Positions 16,137 to 24,652 of a stretch of 64,000 bases of DNA are shown here, piece after piece (the first letter of the stretch is position 1; each line of letters opens with the position of its first letter). The position numbers and the translations under genes were made by a program. Location of the stretch: the NCBI GenBank assembly GCA_963762865.1, contig CAVXNC010000015.1:62001-126000 (forward strand), given 5' to 3'. This DNA is from DATHAP01 sp963762865 (lineage in GTDB: Bacteria > Actinomycetota > Actinomycetes > JACCUZ01). The notes under the pieces were generated by a model, which searched no databases, was not told where the DNA came from, and saw only the letters and a list, made by a program, of their open reading frames with translations.

Positions 16137-17240
16137 ATGCGGCTGCCCGAGGTGCCGGCCCCGCACCGCCGGGCAGCTGTGGCAGCTCTGGCTGCGGGTC
16201 TTGCCGTGGCGTGCGTAGTCGCCTGCACCGGACCCTCGGGCACCGACGCCGACGACGGCGCCGCGTCATCCTCGCCGCGGCCGTCACAGGGGTCTGCTCC
16301 GGCCACAGCGGACGTCCCGGTGCTCGGCGCCTCCCACGAGCTCCTGCCGGACCCGTCCGGCGACGGGGTGCTGCTGCTGACAGGCCCGCCCGAGGGCGTG
16401 GTGGCCGACAGGTCGATGGAGCTCTGGCGGTGGGACGGCACGGCCTGGGAGCTCGTGGACGCCGGGCGCGAGGCGCCGCCGGAGCGCGGCTTCTTCGCGG
16501 CCGGCTATGACTCCGAGCGGGACGTGGTCGTGCTCCACGGCGGTGACCTGCCGGCCGCGGACGCCGAGCAGACGTGGGAGTGGGACGGCACCCGGTGGAC
16601 CGCCCATCGGGAGGAGGGGCCCGGCCCTCGGCTGGCGGCGGCGATGGCGTGGGACCCGGGGTCGGCCGAGGTCGTCCTCTACGGCGGGGACGACGGGGCC
16701 GGGGGCATCCGCAACGACACCTGGTCCTGGGACGGGCAGCGCTGGGAGCGGCTCGCCGCTGAGGGGCCCGACCCGGCGCGCTGGCCGGCGATGCTGGTCT
16801 CCGACCCACCGGCCGGGGGCCTGGTGCTCTACGGCGGGCACCAGGTCGTGGACGAGTCCCTCCCGGGCGCGCTGGCGGACACCTGGACGTGGCGCCCGAC
16901 CGGCTGGACCCGGATGGCAGCCCGCGGCCCGGGCCGGCTGGTCAACGCCGAGGCGGTCGTGGACCCGGAGCTCGGTGTCCTGCTGGTCGGCGGCTCGGAC
17001 ATGCAGCAGGCTCACGGCGACGTCTGGCGCTGGGACGACGGGGACTGGACGTTGCTGGGTCGTGACGTGTTCCCCGCCCGCCAGGCGTTCGGCCTGGCCT
17101 ACGACGCGGCACGGGACACCGTGGTCCTGACCGGCGGGCTGGTCGCCGCAGGGGAGACGAGCCGTCACCAGGACGTCTGGGAGTGGACGGGGGACCCGGG
17201 CACCCCCGCCACTCAGGTCGCCGACTTCGGCGAGCCGTGA
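16137..17240 (+). CDS. Kelch/galactose-oxidase-type beta-propeller lipoprotein
   Basis: About 367 residues. A lipoprotein signal (basic start, hydrophobic AAVAALAAGLAVACVVAC with lipobox VVAC) anchors it outside the cell, and a Ser/Pro-rich linker follows. The rest is a series of kelch-like blades of about 50 residues, each with a WxWDGxxW strand (LWRWDGTAWELV, TWEWDGTRWTAH, TWSWDGQRWERL, VWRWDDGDWTLL) and a VVLHGG/VVLYGG strand. Such propellers bind proteins or glycans; no enzymatic residues are evident. I start at the ATG at 16137 because the signal peptide begins there; an upstream ATG at 16101 is in frame. Confidence 0.78.
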   Translation: MRLPEVPAPHRRAAVAALAAGLAVACVVACTGPSGTDADDGAASSSPRPSQGSAPATADVPVLGASHELLPDPSGDGVLLLTGPPEGVVADRSMELWRWDGTAWELVDAGREAPPERGFFAAGYDSERDVVVLHGGDLPAADAEQTWEWDGTRWTAHREEGPGPRLAAAMAWDPGSAEVVLYGGDDGAGGIRNDTWSWDGQRWERLAAEGPDPARWPAMLVSDPPAGGLVLYGGHQVVDESLPGALADTWTWRPTGWTRMAARGPGRLVNAEAVVDPELGVLLVGGSDMQQAHGDVWRWDDGDWTLLGRDVFPARQAFGLAYDAARDTVVLTGGLVAAGETSRHQDVWEWTGDPGTPATQVADFGEP

Positions 17241-17270
17241 CCGCCGCGGACGACCGAGGCAGCCGATGCG

Positions 17271-17750
17271 TCAGGCGAGGTCGGCGTGATGCGCCACGAG
17301 GCGGGCGACGAGCTCGAGCTGGGCGGGGACGATGCGCTCGGCGCACTCGCCGGGCGTCCACCAGGCCGCCCGGTCGACCTCGGGGAAGGTCCCGACCCGG
17401 CCGCTGCCCCTGGGCCACTCCATCTCGAAGGTCCCCGGCACCACGGCGTCGACGTCCAGGTCGCCCTCGAGTGCCCAGGCGGTCACGACCTTGCCGCCCT
17501 TCTGGGTGATCTCGCCAAGGGGCACCAGCGGACCGGGCGGGACGGGCAGCCCGAGCTCCTCGGCGAACTCGCGCCGCGCCGTGGTCTCCAGGTCCTCGTC
17601 CGGCTCCGGCTCGCCCTTGGGCACCGTCCAGCCGCCCTTGTCCCGGTTGGTGAAGAACGGCCCACCCATGTGGGCCAGCAGCACCCGCAGGCTGTCGGCG
17701 TCCTGGCGGTAGAGCAGGATGCCGGCGCTGCGGCGGACCGCTGCCGCCAT
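17271..17750 (-). CDS. NUDIX hydrolase
   Basis: A 159-residue NUDIX protein with a complete signature (GEPEPDEDLETTARREFAEE plus LGL), supplying the magnesium-binding glutamates. The family cleaves nucleoside diphosphate-X compounds; the nearby segments GGPFFTNRDKGGWTVPKG and the C-terminal W-W-T-P resemble the actinobacterial type annotated as DNA mismatch or ADP-ribose-type hydrolases, and the substrate is open. It starts 1 base after the plsC stop codon, so the two are translated from one mRNA. Confidence 0.88.
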   Translation of the reverse strand: MAAAVRRSAGILLYRQDADSLRVLLAHMGGPFFTNRDKGGWTVPKGEPEPDEDLETTARREFAEELGLPVPPGPLVPLGEITQKGGKVVTAWALEGDLDVDAVVPGTFEMEWPRGSGRVGTFPEVDRAAWWTPGECAERIVPAQLELVARLVAHHADLA

Positions 17751-17751
17751 C

Positions 17752-18459
17752 TCAGGCGGTCCGCCGGTCGTCCGGCGTCGTGGCGGATCCGCGGGGTGGC
17801 TCTGCAGCGTGGTCGTTGTAGCCGTCGGCGAGGGGCTGGCCGGTCAGGGCCGCGACCGACTCCATGACGGCGTCGGTGATCTGCCGCCGAGCACGCCCGG
17901 GCGGCAGGTCGGCGTAGTCCTCGGGGCGCACCGGCGGGGCAAAGGCGATCCGGACGCGGTGCACCCGCGGCACCTTGGCGCCGATCGGCTGGACCCGGTC
18001 GGTGCCGATCAGACCGACCGGCACGACGGGCGCCGACGCAGCCATCGACAGCCAGCCGACGCCCGTCCGGCCGCGGTAGAGCCGCCCGTCGCGGGACCTG
18101 GTGCCTTCCGGGTAGATGCCGAACGCGTCGCCACGCTCGAGCACCCCGCGAGCCAGGTCGAGGGAGGCCTGGGCGTCCCGCTGCTCCTCCCGCTGGACCG
18201 GCACCGCGTCGAAGGTCCGGAAGAACAGCCGCCGGGGCAGGCTCGCCAGCGACCTTCCCTCCCAGTACTCCGCCTTGGCCAGGAAGACGACCCGACGCGG
18301 CACCGCCAGCGGGATCACGATGCTGTCGATGAAGGACTGGTGGTTGCTGGCCAGGATCAGCGGCCCGTCGGGCGGGATGTTCTCCCGGCCGACGACCACC
18401 GGCCGCCACAGCACCTTGAACAGCGCCAGGCAGACGGCTCGCGTCAGGACGTAGATCAC
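17752..18459 (-). CDS. plsC: 1-acyl-sn-glycerol-3-phosphate acyltransferase
   Basis: A 235-residue membrane-associated acyltransferase that adds the second acyl chain to lysophosphatidic acid during phospholipid synthesis. The catalytic HX4D is in NHQSFIDS, the glycerol-phosphate-binding motif is YPEGTRSRDG and the third family block VPVGLIGTD is present. The N-terminal hydrophobic helix (YVLTRAVCLALFKVLW) would place it on the membrane. It is the first gene of a two-gene unit with the NUDIX hydrolase. Other PlsC paralogues usually exist in actinobacteria, so the exact lipid is uncertain. Confidence 0.88.
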   Translation of the reverse strand: MIYVLTRAVCLALFKVLWRPVVVGRENIPPDGPLILASNHQSFIDSIVIPLAVPRRVVFLAKAEYWEGRSLASLPRRLFFRTFDAVPVQREEQRDAQASLDLARGVLERGDAFGIYPEGTRSRDGRLYRGRTGVGWLSMAASAPVVPVGLIGTDRVQPIGAKVPRVHRVRIAFAPPVRPEDYADLPPGRARRQITDAVMESVAALTGQPLADGYNDHAAEPPRGSATTPDDRRTA

Positions 18460-18546
18460 CCGCGAGGCCTCCAGCCGGTGGGGGGCTTGTGCTCGACTTC
18501 TGTCGGGACCGACGCTATCGACCCCTCACCCGGCGGGTCGGAACGG

Positions 18547-20985
18547 CTACGGGCTGAGACGCTCGCCCTGCTCGTGCTGAGAGGCGTCCAGGTAGCCGAA
18601 CCAGCCGGTCTGCTTCTGGGTCATCGGCGGGAGCGGCTGGTAGGTCGCGGTGTTCAGCGGCGGCACGTTGAACGTCCGGTCCCACGCGTTCGTGCTGACG
18701 TAGAGCGACAGCCAGCCCGCCGCGAGCTGGGAGGCGGCGTACTCCTCGCGCCCGTTGTAGCTCTCCTGGGTGTTGGCCACCGCCTGGTCGTAGCTGTACG
18801 TCCGGCCGTCGCCGATGCCGTTGGTGGCCACCAGCGACTGCTGCCCGGCGAGGTGCTGGGTCAGTGCGTCCCGCGCGGCCCACGGCGTCGCCGAGTCCAG
18901 GCCGTAGGCAAGGGCGTGCGCGTCGAAGCTGATGAAGTGCGCCCGGCGCACGGTGCCCCAGACCGATCCCTGCGGGTAGTAGATGTCGTTGGTCCCGGGG
19001 CGGTACATCGTGCCGCCCGGTGCGGCGAACGGATGACCGTTCGCCGGTGACGCGCCGCCTTCGGGGAAGCTCACCGTGCTCAGCGCGCCGTAGACCAGCG
19101 GGCCGTTGTGCAGCGCGGCCTGGGTGACAGTCCTCCCCGCGAGCCCGGCGACGTCCGCCGCCCACCAGTTCATCTGGATGTTGCTCATGTAGTCGGGGTG
19201 CATGACGTCGTGGTTCTCGAGGGTGCCGTCGTCGTAGATGTTCACGCCCTTGAGGCGGCTGGCCATCGCGACACCGTTGACGACCTCCGGCGAGCTCAGG
19301 TCCGCGATCCGGCCGTACGCCGTCAGCTCGAGGTCGATGGCCCGCCGGCGCCAGTTGGCCGCCTGGGCGTGCTTGGGCATCATCGCGATCGCGAGCTCCA
19401 GGACGCCGGCGTTCCAGGCATCCTCCTCGGCCTTGGTGTCGCCCTTGTGGGCCGGCAGGATGCCGGACCGGTCGGCCCAGTACCGCGGCATGATCATCAG
19501 ACGCCGCGAGGCCTCGTAGACGATCATCTGCGCGACGTACTCCCGGGTCTGCGGCGCGAGCTGGTCCCAGACCAGCCAGGCGGCCTCGCCGGTGAGGAAG
19601 GCCCAGTGCGCGGTCTGCCAGCCCGAGCCCCAGCCGCCGGGGGAGATGGCGCGGTGCTCGCAGGCGATCGAGCGGACCAGCCAGTCGACGTAGCGGAGCG
19701 CCTCGTCGCGGGTGCGGGCCGCCGCGGTGGTGCTGTGCGCGCCGGTGCGGGCGGCCACGGCCACCGCGAGGGCCGCCATGGCCGGCCGCCTGACGGCGTA
19801 CTCCTGCACGGTCATCCGGTTGAGGATGTCGGTGTAGCGCTGGGTGCGACTGGCGTACCAGCGGTCGAAGTACTGGGCGCCGAGCAGGTAGCGCTCGGAC
19901 TCGAGCAGCGAGTTACGCAGCTGGTAGACGGGGTTGACCGTGAGGTTGGGGTCGGCCTCGTCGTAGGGCAGCGTCTTGTCCAGGATCGCGCTCGGCACGA
20001 CGGTCGGCCCGACCTGCTGGCGGGCCGCCACGCGCCCGGTCGCCGTCGGGCACGCCGCCGCGCTCTTGCCGGCGCGGGTCGGCCACGGGGCGGGCCGCGC
20101 GGCGGGGTCGGCGGGCCGCTCGACGACCTGGCGGGTGACCGTCGGCTTCGACCTGCGCACCGTGCTCTTGCTACGGAGCAGCCACCGGGAGCCGCGGACG
20201 ACCCCCAGCGAGTCGGTGCCGTCGCCGTCCCAGTCACCGACGACCGAGACGTCGGACGGCTTGCCGAACTTGTAGTCGTAGGTCGGCTTGCCGGCCATGG
20301 GTGTCTGCCGGAGGAGGTACTGGGCGCCGCGACGGACGCCGATGCCGGCCGTGCCGTCACCGTTCCAGTCGCCGGTCACCGGCACGTCGGTGGCGCGCCC
20401 GTAGTTCAGCTTGCGCCACGTGTTGCCCGCGGACGGGGCGTTGCGCAGCAGCCAGGTGCCGCGGCGGACGACCCCGATGTCGGTCCGGCCGTCGGCGTTC
20501 CAGTCCCCGACGACGGGCTTGTCGCCGGGCGCTCCGAAGTCGAACTGGCGGCTCGGGGCAGGCGTCTTGCCGAGCATCGCGTCGTAGATCGCCCAGTGAC
20601 CGGTCGTGTAGACCGCCGGCGTGACGGCACCGTCGCGGTTCCAGTCGCCCCAGAACAGCACCGAGCCGGCCGGCGTCGAGACCTGGTAGCGCTTGTCGAT
20701 CGCGCCGTCGTACGGCTTGACCCGGACCGCGATGTTGCTCGGCGTCGCCCAGGCAGGGACCGAGCGCAGCGGGAAGACCGCCGCGCGGGCGGTCGGCAGC
20801 GCGGCCGGCATGGCCGGGGCTCCCGGGGTGACCGCGTCGGCCGCGAGCGACGTCGGCGCTGGCCCGCCGACGAGGACGCCGGCACCCAGCACGGCCACGA
20901 GCACCGCACCAACGGTGCTGCGCCGGCGGCCCCGGGAGCGGGGGAGGGAGGTCACGATGCCGGCGGTGCGTCGGTGCAGGTGCAT
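18547..20985 (-). CDS. Large secreted protein: FG-GAP/VCBS-type repeats plus alpha/alpha-toroid-like domain
   Basis: An 812-residue exported protein. A twin-arginine-free signal sequence (VGAVLVAVLGAGVLVGG, cut near SLAADA) is followed by about four calcium-binding-type repeats, each with a GDWNxDG or GDWDGDG core, over roughly residues 105-270. The remaining 480 residues are helical and aromatic-rich, with segments such as GGWGSGWQTAHWAFL, HDVMHPDYMSNIQMNWWA and FAAPGGTMYRPGTNDIYYP, reminiscent of heparinase/alginate-lyase-type toroids. I cannot assign a catalytic family. A glycan- or wall-acting role is inferred. The gene is monocistronic and divergent from kamD. Confidence 0.7.
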   Translation of the reverse strand: MHLHRRTAGIVTSLPRSRGRRRSTVGAVLVAVLGAGVLVGGPAPTSLAADAVTPGAPAMPAALPTARAAVFPLRSVPAWATPSNIAVRVKPYDGAIDKRYQVSTPAGSVLFWGDWNRDGAVTPAVYTTGHWAIYDAMLGKTPAPSRQFDFGAPGDKPVVGDWNADGRTDIGVVRRGTWLLRNAPSAGNTWRKLNYGRATDVPVTGDWNGDGTAGIGVRRGAQYLLRQTPMAGKPTYDYKFGKPSDVSVVGDWDGDGTDSLGVVRGSRWLLRSKSTVRRSKPTVTRQVVERPADPAARPAPWPTRAGKSAAACPTATGRVAARQQVGPTVVPSAILDKTLPYDEADPNLTVNPVYQLRNSLLESERYLLGAQYFDRWYASRTQRYTDILNRMTVQEYAVRRPAMAALAVAVAARTGAHSTTAAARTRDEALRYVDWLVRSIACEHRAISPGGWGSGWQTAHWAFLTGEAAWLVWDQLAPQTREYVAQMIVYEASRRLMIMPRYWADRSGILPAHKGDTKAEEDAWNAGVLELAIAMMPKHAQAANWRRRAIDLELTAYGRIADLSSPEVVNGVAMASRLKGVNIYDDGTLENHDVMHPDYMSNIQMNWWAADVAGLAGRTVTQAALHNGPLVYGALSTVSFPEGGASPANGHPFAAPGGTMYRPGTNDIYYPQGSVWGTVRRAHFISFDAHALAYGLDSATPWAARDALTQHLAGQQSLVATNGIGDGRTYSYDQAVANTQESYNGREEYAASQLAAGWLSLYVSTNAWDRTFNVPPLNTATYQPLPPMTQKQTGWFGYLDASQHEQGERLSP

Positions 20986-21201
20986 GTGCGTCTGTCTCGC
21001 CTGTCTGTGCTGCGGGCGACCTGGACGGCCGCGGTGCTGAACCCCGGGAGTGGGGATGGGACAAACCGGGCGTCACTGTCGCACGGCCCGGCGCCTGGCG
21101 TGCGGAACTTGGTGGAAAGGATGACGCACCGCACGACCGACCGGGCGCCGCGACACGTCGCGATGCGCGCAATCCTGGGACCGTACGGCAGAATGACGGA
21201 C

Positions 21202-21235
21202 GATCTGCTGTCCGGACGGTGATGGACCGCAGATC
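21202..21235. promoter_or_regulatory. Operator-like palindrome upstream of kamD
   Basis: GATCTGCTGTCC (21202-21213), a 10-base spacer, and GGACCGCAGATC (21224-21235) form an inverted repeat of 12-bp arms with one mismatch. It ends 36 bases before the kamD start. The outer half-site GATCTGC also occurs in the kamA-kdd intergenic region (11559-11565, at the kdd -10), which suggests one lysine-responsive regulator for both loci. Confidence 0.6.
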
Positions 21236-21271
21236 TTCCGCCCGTCGTCGTTGTCGAGAGGAAGCCCGCCC

Positions 21272-22897
21272 GTGAGCCGCGCGCATCGTGCCGACCGGCT
21301 GGCCCTCGACCGGGCGACCGTGCGCCGGGCCCGGGCGCTCGCCCGCCAGGCCGGCAAGCCGATCGTCGCGCTCGCCCGGACCCACAGCACGGTGTCGGTC
21401 GAGCGCGCCGTGCTCCGGATGGCCGGCGTGCAGGGGGCCGACGCCGACGGCACCCCGTGGGTCAACCGGCTCGTCGACGCGGTCCGGGACGAGGTCGGAC
21501 TCGAGCACGGTGTCGCCCTCCCGGTCTGGGACGCCGTACGCCGCGCCGGCGGGACCGGTCCGGACGCCGTCACTGCGCTGGCGCAGCGAGCGGCGGCAGG
21601 CACCGTGGGGCTCCGGCTCCCGGAGGGACGCGACGCGGAGCGCGCCGCACGGGCCGCCCGGCGCGACGTCGGCCGGGGTGTGCGGCAGGTCGACCGTCGC
21701 CGCGAGGAGCGGGACCGGCTGGTCCGGCGCGTCGGCGACGCGCCGCGCCAGCCCTGGATCTACCTGATCGTCGCGACCGGCGACATCTACGAGGACATCC
21801 CTCAGGCGCAGGCAGCCGCGCGGGAGGGCGCGGACGTCATCGCGGTCATCCGGTCCACCGGCCAGTCGCTGCTCGACTACGTGCCCGAGGGCGCCACCCG
21901 TGAGGGATACGCCGGGACCTACGCGACCCAGGAGAACTTCCGCCTGATGCGCGCGGCGCTCGACGACGTCTCGAAGGAGCTCGGCCGCTACGTCCGGCTG
22001 ACCAACTACGCCTCCGGGCTGTGCATGCCGGAGATCGCGACGCTGGCCGGCCTCGAGCGGCTGGACATGATGCTCAACGACTCCATGTACGGCATCCTCT
22101 TCCGCGACATCAACCCGATCCGCACCTTCGTCGACCAGCGCTTCTCCCGGCAGGTCCACGCCCGCGCCGGCATCATCATCAACACCGGCGAGGACAACTA
22201 CCTCACCACCGCCGATGCCGTCGACGAGGCGCACACCGTCACGGTCAGCCAGCTGCTCAACGAGTACTTCGCCAAGGAGGCCGGGCTCCAGGACTGGCAG
22301 CTCGGGCTCGGCCACGCCTTCGAGATCAACCCCGACCTCCCGGACTCCTTCCGGCTGGAGCTTGCGCACGCGCTCCTCGCCCGCGAGCTCTTCCCGGACG
22401 CGCCCTTGAAGTGGATGCCGCCGACCAAGCACATGACCGGCGACGTCTTCCGCGGCTACCTGCTCGACGGCTTCTTCAACCTCGTGGGTGCGCTGACCGG
22501 CCAGGGGATCCTGCTCGTCGGGATGATGACCGAGGCGGTCGTCACGCCGTTCCTCTCCGACCGGGACCTCGCGCTGCAGAACGTGCGCTACGTGCTCGAG
22601 GCCGCCGGCAACCTGCACGAGGACTTCCACCCCGCGCCAGGCGGCTTCATCCAGTCACGGGCCCACCAGGTGCTCGACGAGGCGGTCGACCTCCTGGAGG
22701 CGATCGTCGCCGAGCCGGGCAAGGCGCCGCTGCTCGAGGCGATCGGCGACGGAACCTTCGGCCTGATGAAGCGTCCGGCCGACCGGGGCAAGGGCCTCGA
22801 CGGCGTCGTACGGACGGCGCGTGACTACTACAACCCGGTGACCGACATCCTGGAGAACGAGCCGGTCGCGCTGACGGCGCCGGGAGGTGCGCGGTGA
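21272..22897 (+). CDS. kamD: Lysine 5,6-aminomutase, alpha subunit
   Basis: The larger subunit (541 residues) of the adenosylcobalamin- and PLP-dependent aminomutase that moves the terminal amino group of beta-lysine to give 3,5-diaminohexanoate. Family segments include QPWIYLIVATGDIYEDIPQA, VPEGATREGYAGTYATQENF, YASGLCMPEIA, LNDSMYGILFRDIN and GMMTEAVVTPFLSDR. It forms the substrate-binding TIM barrel; cobalamin is bound by KamE. The GTG at 21272 follows GAGAGGAAG; an upstream in-frame start would shorten the leader into the operator. It overlaps kamE by 4 bases, giving coupled translation. Confidence 0.95.
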   Translation: MSRAHRADRLALDRATVRRARALARQAGKPIVALARTHSTVSVERAVLRMAGVQGADADGTPWVNRLVDAVRDEVGLEHGVALPVWDAVRRAGGTGPDAVTALAQRAAAGTVGLRLPEGRDAERAARAARRDVGRGVRQVDRRREERDRLVRRVGDAPRQPWIYLIVATGDIYEDIPQAQAAAREGADVIAVIRSTGQSLLDYVPEGATREGYAGTYATQENFRLMRAALDDVSKELGRYVRLTNYASGLCMPEIATLAGLERLDMMLNDSMYGILFRDINPIRTFVDQRFSRQVHARAGIIINTGEDNYLTTADAVDEAHTVTVSQLLNEYFAKEAGLQDWQLGLGHAFEINPDLPDSFRLELAHALLARELFPDAPLKWMPPTKHMTGDVFRGYLLDGFFNLVGALTGQGILLVGMMTEAVVTPFLSDRDLALQNVRYVLEAAGNLHEDFHPAPGGFIQSRAHQVLDEAVDLLEAIVAEPGKAPLLEAIGDGTFGLMKRPADRGKGLDGVVRTARDYYNPVTDILENEPVALTAPGGAR

Positions 22898-23688
22898 CGA
22901 ACAACGGGACGACGAAGCCCACGACCAAGGGGCCGGCGAAGAAGATCGTCCGGCCCTACGGCGACACCACCGGCGACGGCATGGTGCAGGTGTCCTTCAC
23001 GCTGCCGGTGCCGCACGACAAGCGGGCCGAGGGTGCGGCGCTGCAGCTGGCCCAGAAGATGGGCATGGACCCCGCGATGGTCGTGCACGCGAAGCCCATG
23101 GGACCGGACTTCACGTTCTTCGTCGTCTACGGATCGGTGAGCCACCTCGTCGACCTGTCGGCGGTGAAGGTCCTCGAGCGCGAGTACCCGCTGCTGTCGG
23201 CCAAGGAGGTCAACGCGACGGTGAAGTCACGGCTGCGGCGCAAGCTCGTGGTGATCGGCGCGTGCATCGGCACCGATGCGCACACCGTGGGCATCGACGC
23301 GATCCTGAACATCAAGGGCTTTGCCGGCGAGAAGGGCCTCGAGTACTACCGCGAGCTGAAGGTCGTGAACCTCGGCGCGCAGGTCCTGGTGCCCGACCTC
23401 GTCGCGCAGGCCCGCGAGGAGAAGGCCGACGCCGTGCTGGTGTCGCAGGTCGTGACGCAGCGCGACGCGCACCTGAAGAACACCCGCGAGATGTCCGCTG
23501 CGTTCCGTGAGTCCTACCCGACCGGGAAGGCCCCGCTGCTGGTGGTCGGCGGTCCGCGCTTCGACGAGCACGCGACCGGGGAGCTCGGGGTCGACCGGAT
23601 CTTCGGGAGGGGCACGACGCCCGGCGAGGTGGCCAGCTATCTCGTGCACGCCATGACCACGCCACAGCCCGAAGGAGTTCGTCGATGA
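22894..23688 (+). CDS. kamE: Lysine 5,6-aminomutase, beta (cobalamin-binding) subunit
   Basis: A 264-residue partner of KamD. The base-off cobalamin motif DxHxxG is complete as DAHTVG (D128-G133), with H130 the cobalt ligand, inside a Rossmann-like domain that ends in LVVGGPRFDEH and FGRGTTPGEVASYLV. The N-terminal dimerisation domain (about 20-110) includes KPMGPDFTFFVVYG and should supply the lysine that holds PLP in clostridial KamE. The start and stop codons overlap those of kamD and kal by 4 bases each, consistent with stoichiometric production of the complex. Confidence 0.95.
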   Translation: MTNNGTTKPTTKGPAKKIVRPYGDTTGDGMVQVSFTLPVPHDKRAEGAALQLAQKMGMDPAMVVHAKPMGPDFTFFVVYGSVSHLVDLSAVKVLEREYPLLSAKEVNATVKSRLRRKLVVIGACIGTDAHTVGIDAILNIKGFAGEKGLEYYRELKVVNLGAQVLVPDLVAQAREEKADAVLVSQVVTQRDAHLKNTREMSAAFRESYPTGKAPLLVVGGPRFDEHATGELGVDRIFGRGTTPGEVASYLVHAMTTPQPEGVRR

Positions 23689-24098
23689 GCACCCACGACA
23701 CCGGCAACAGCCTCGCAGGACTCGTCGTCACCCACCGTCGCTACATCCCGTTCTCGCACGCGCACTACGCCGGCGACCTCGTCGACGGCGCGTACGTGCT
23801 GGGGCTCTTCGGTGACGTCGCGACGGAGCTGTGCATCCGCACGGACGGCGACGAGGGCCTCTTCGCGTCGTACTCCGACGTGCAGTTCCGCGCGCCGGTC
23901 CAGGCCGGCGACGTCGTCGAGGTGGACGCGACCCTGACCCGCATCGGCACCCGAAGCCGCACGGTGGACTTCGTCGCCCGGGTCGTCTGCCGCGGCGACG
24001 GAGCGGTCGGAGCGAGCGACTCGGCGGCCGTCGTCCTGGACCCGCCGCTGGTCGCGGTGACGGCCACCGGGACCGTCGTCGTGCCCGCGGGGGATTGA
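23685..24098 (+). CDS. kal: 3-aminobutyryl-CoA ammonia-lyase
   Basis: A 137-residue hotdog-fold enzyme that removes ammonia from L-3-aminobutyryl-CoA to give crotonyl-CoA, the last dedicated step of the lysine pathway. By memory of the fusobacterial Kal, the segment HYAGDLVDGAYVLGLFGDVATEL and the later YSDVQFRAPVQAGD and GTVVVPAGD are conserved. It is the third gene of kamD-kamE-kal with a 4-base overlap. The remaining enzyme, the 3-keto-5-aminohexanoate cleavage enzyme Kce, which would supply its substrate, is not in the window. Confidence 0.88.
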   Translation: MSTHDTGNSLAGLVVTHRRYIPFSHAHYAGDLVDGAYVLGLFGDVATELCIRTDGDEGLFASYSDVQFRAPVQAGDVVEVDATLTRIGTRSRTVDFVARVVCRGDGAVGASDSAAVVLDPPLVAVTATGTVVVPAGD

Positions 24099-24652
24099 CT
24101 CGGACGACCGCACCAGACGTCAATGGCCCATTCGGGCGATGCCGGATGGCGTGTCGGGCACAACACGCCGAACCCTTTGCTGGTCAACGAAAATTGGTCA
24201 TCCGGGTTGACCCCCCGCTCACCTGCGACGATGCGGAACAGTGCAGGTCAGGGGCCGGTTGACAAGCTCCGTCGAACCGCACAAGGGTAAGGCCCGTCCA
24301 CCGCAGGACACCCGCTAAGGCTTCCTCTCCGCGACACTACGAGCCGGCTTCGGGCGCGGGGCGGCGCAATGCGCAAGCGCCGTCCGGGTGCCAGGTCCGA
24401 CCGCCGCCGTCGCTTGAGCGGCAGGAAGCCAGCGGGGGTGAGACACGGGAAGGGCCCGACCGCCCAGTAGACAACGGCGATCGACTCGGCAGCCAGCCGG
24501 GACGACGTCGGTCCGAAGGGCGGTACGGGCCCTGACCCGTCTCCGGGGCCGGTTGCGTTCCGGCACCGGGTCCTCCCTAGGAACGTCCGCGTCGCCAGAT
24601 GCCGTTGTACGGTCGAGTCCCCCTGACCGCAGCGGAGAGGACGACACCGACG
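24099..24652. other. Intergenic region of 554 bases, no recognised gene
   Basis: The stretch between kal and lnt is GC-rich but shows no frame with convincing homology on either strand. A TTGACA box at 24260-24265 is followed 18 bases later by AAGGGT, a possible promoter reading toward lnt, which would leave about 350 untranslated bases. A second -10-like TACGGT sits at 24607-24612. I looked for RNase P, SRP, tmRNA and 6C RNA cores and found none. Confidence 0.5.

Noticed and set aside
24315..24647. 110-codon frame on the minus strand in the gap before lnt
   Set aside because: Composition is that of shadow frames (Arg, Ala, Pro, Thr) with no domain, and it overlaps the likely lnt promoter and start.
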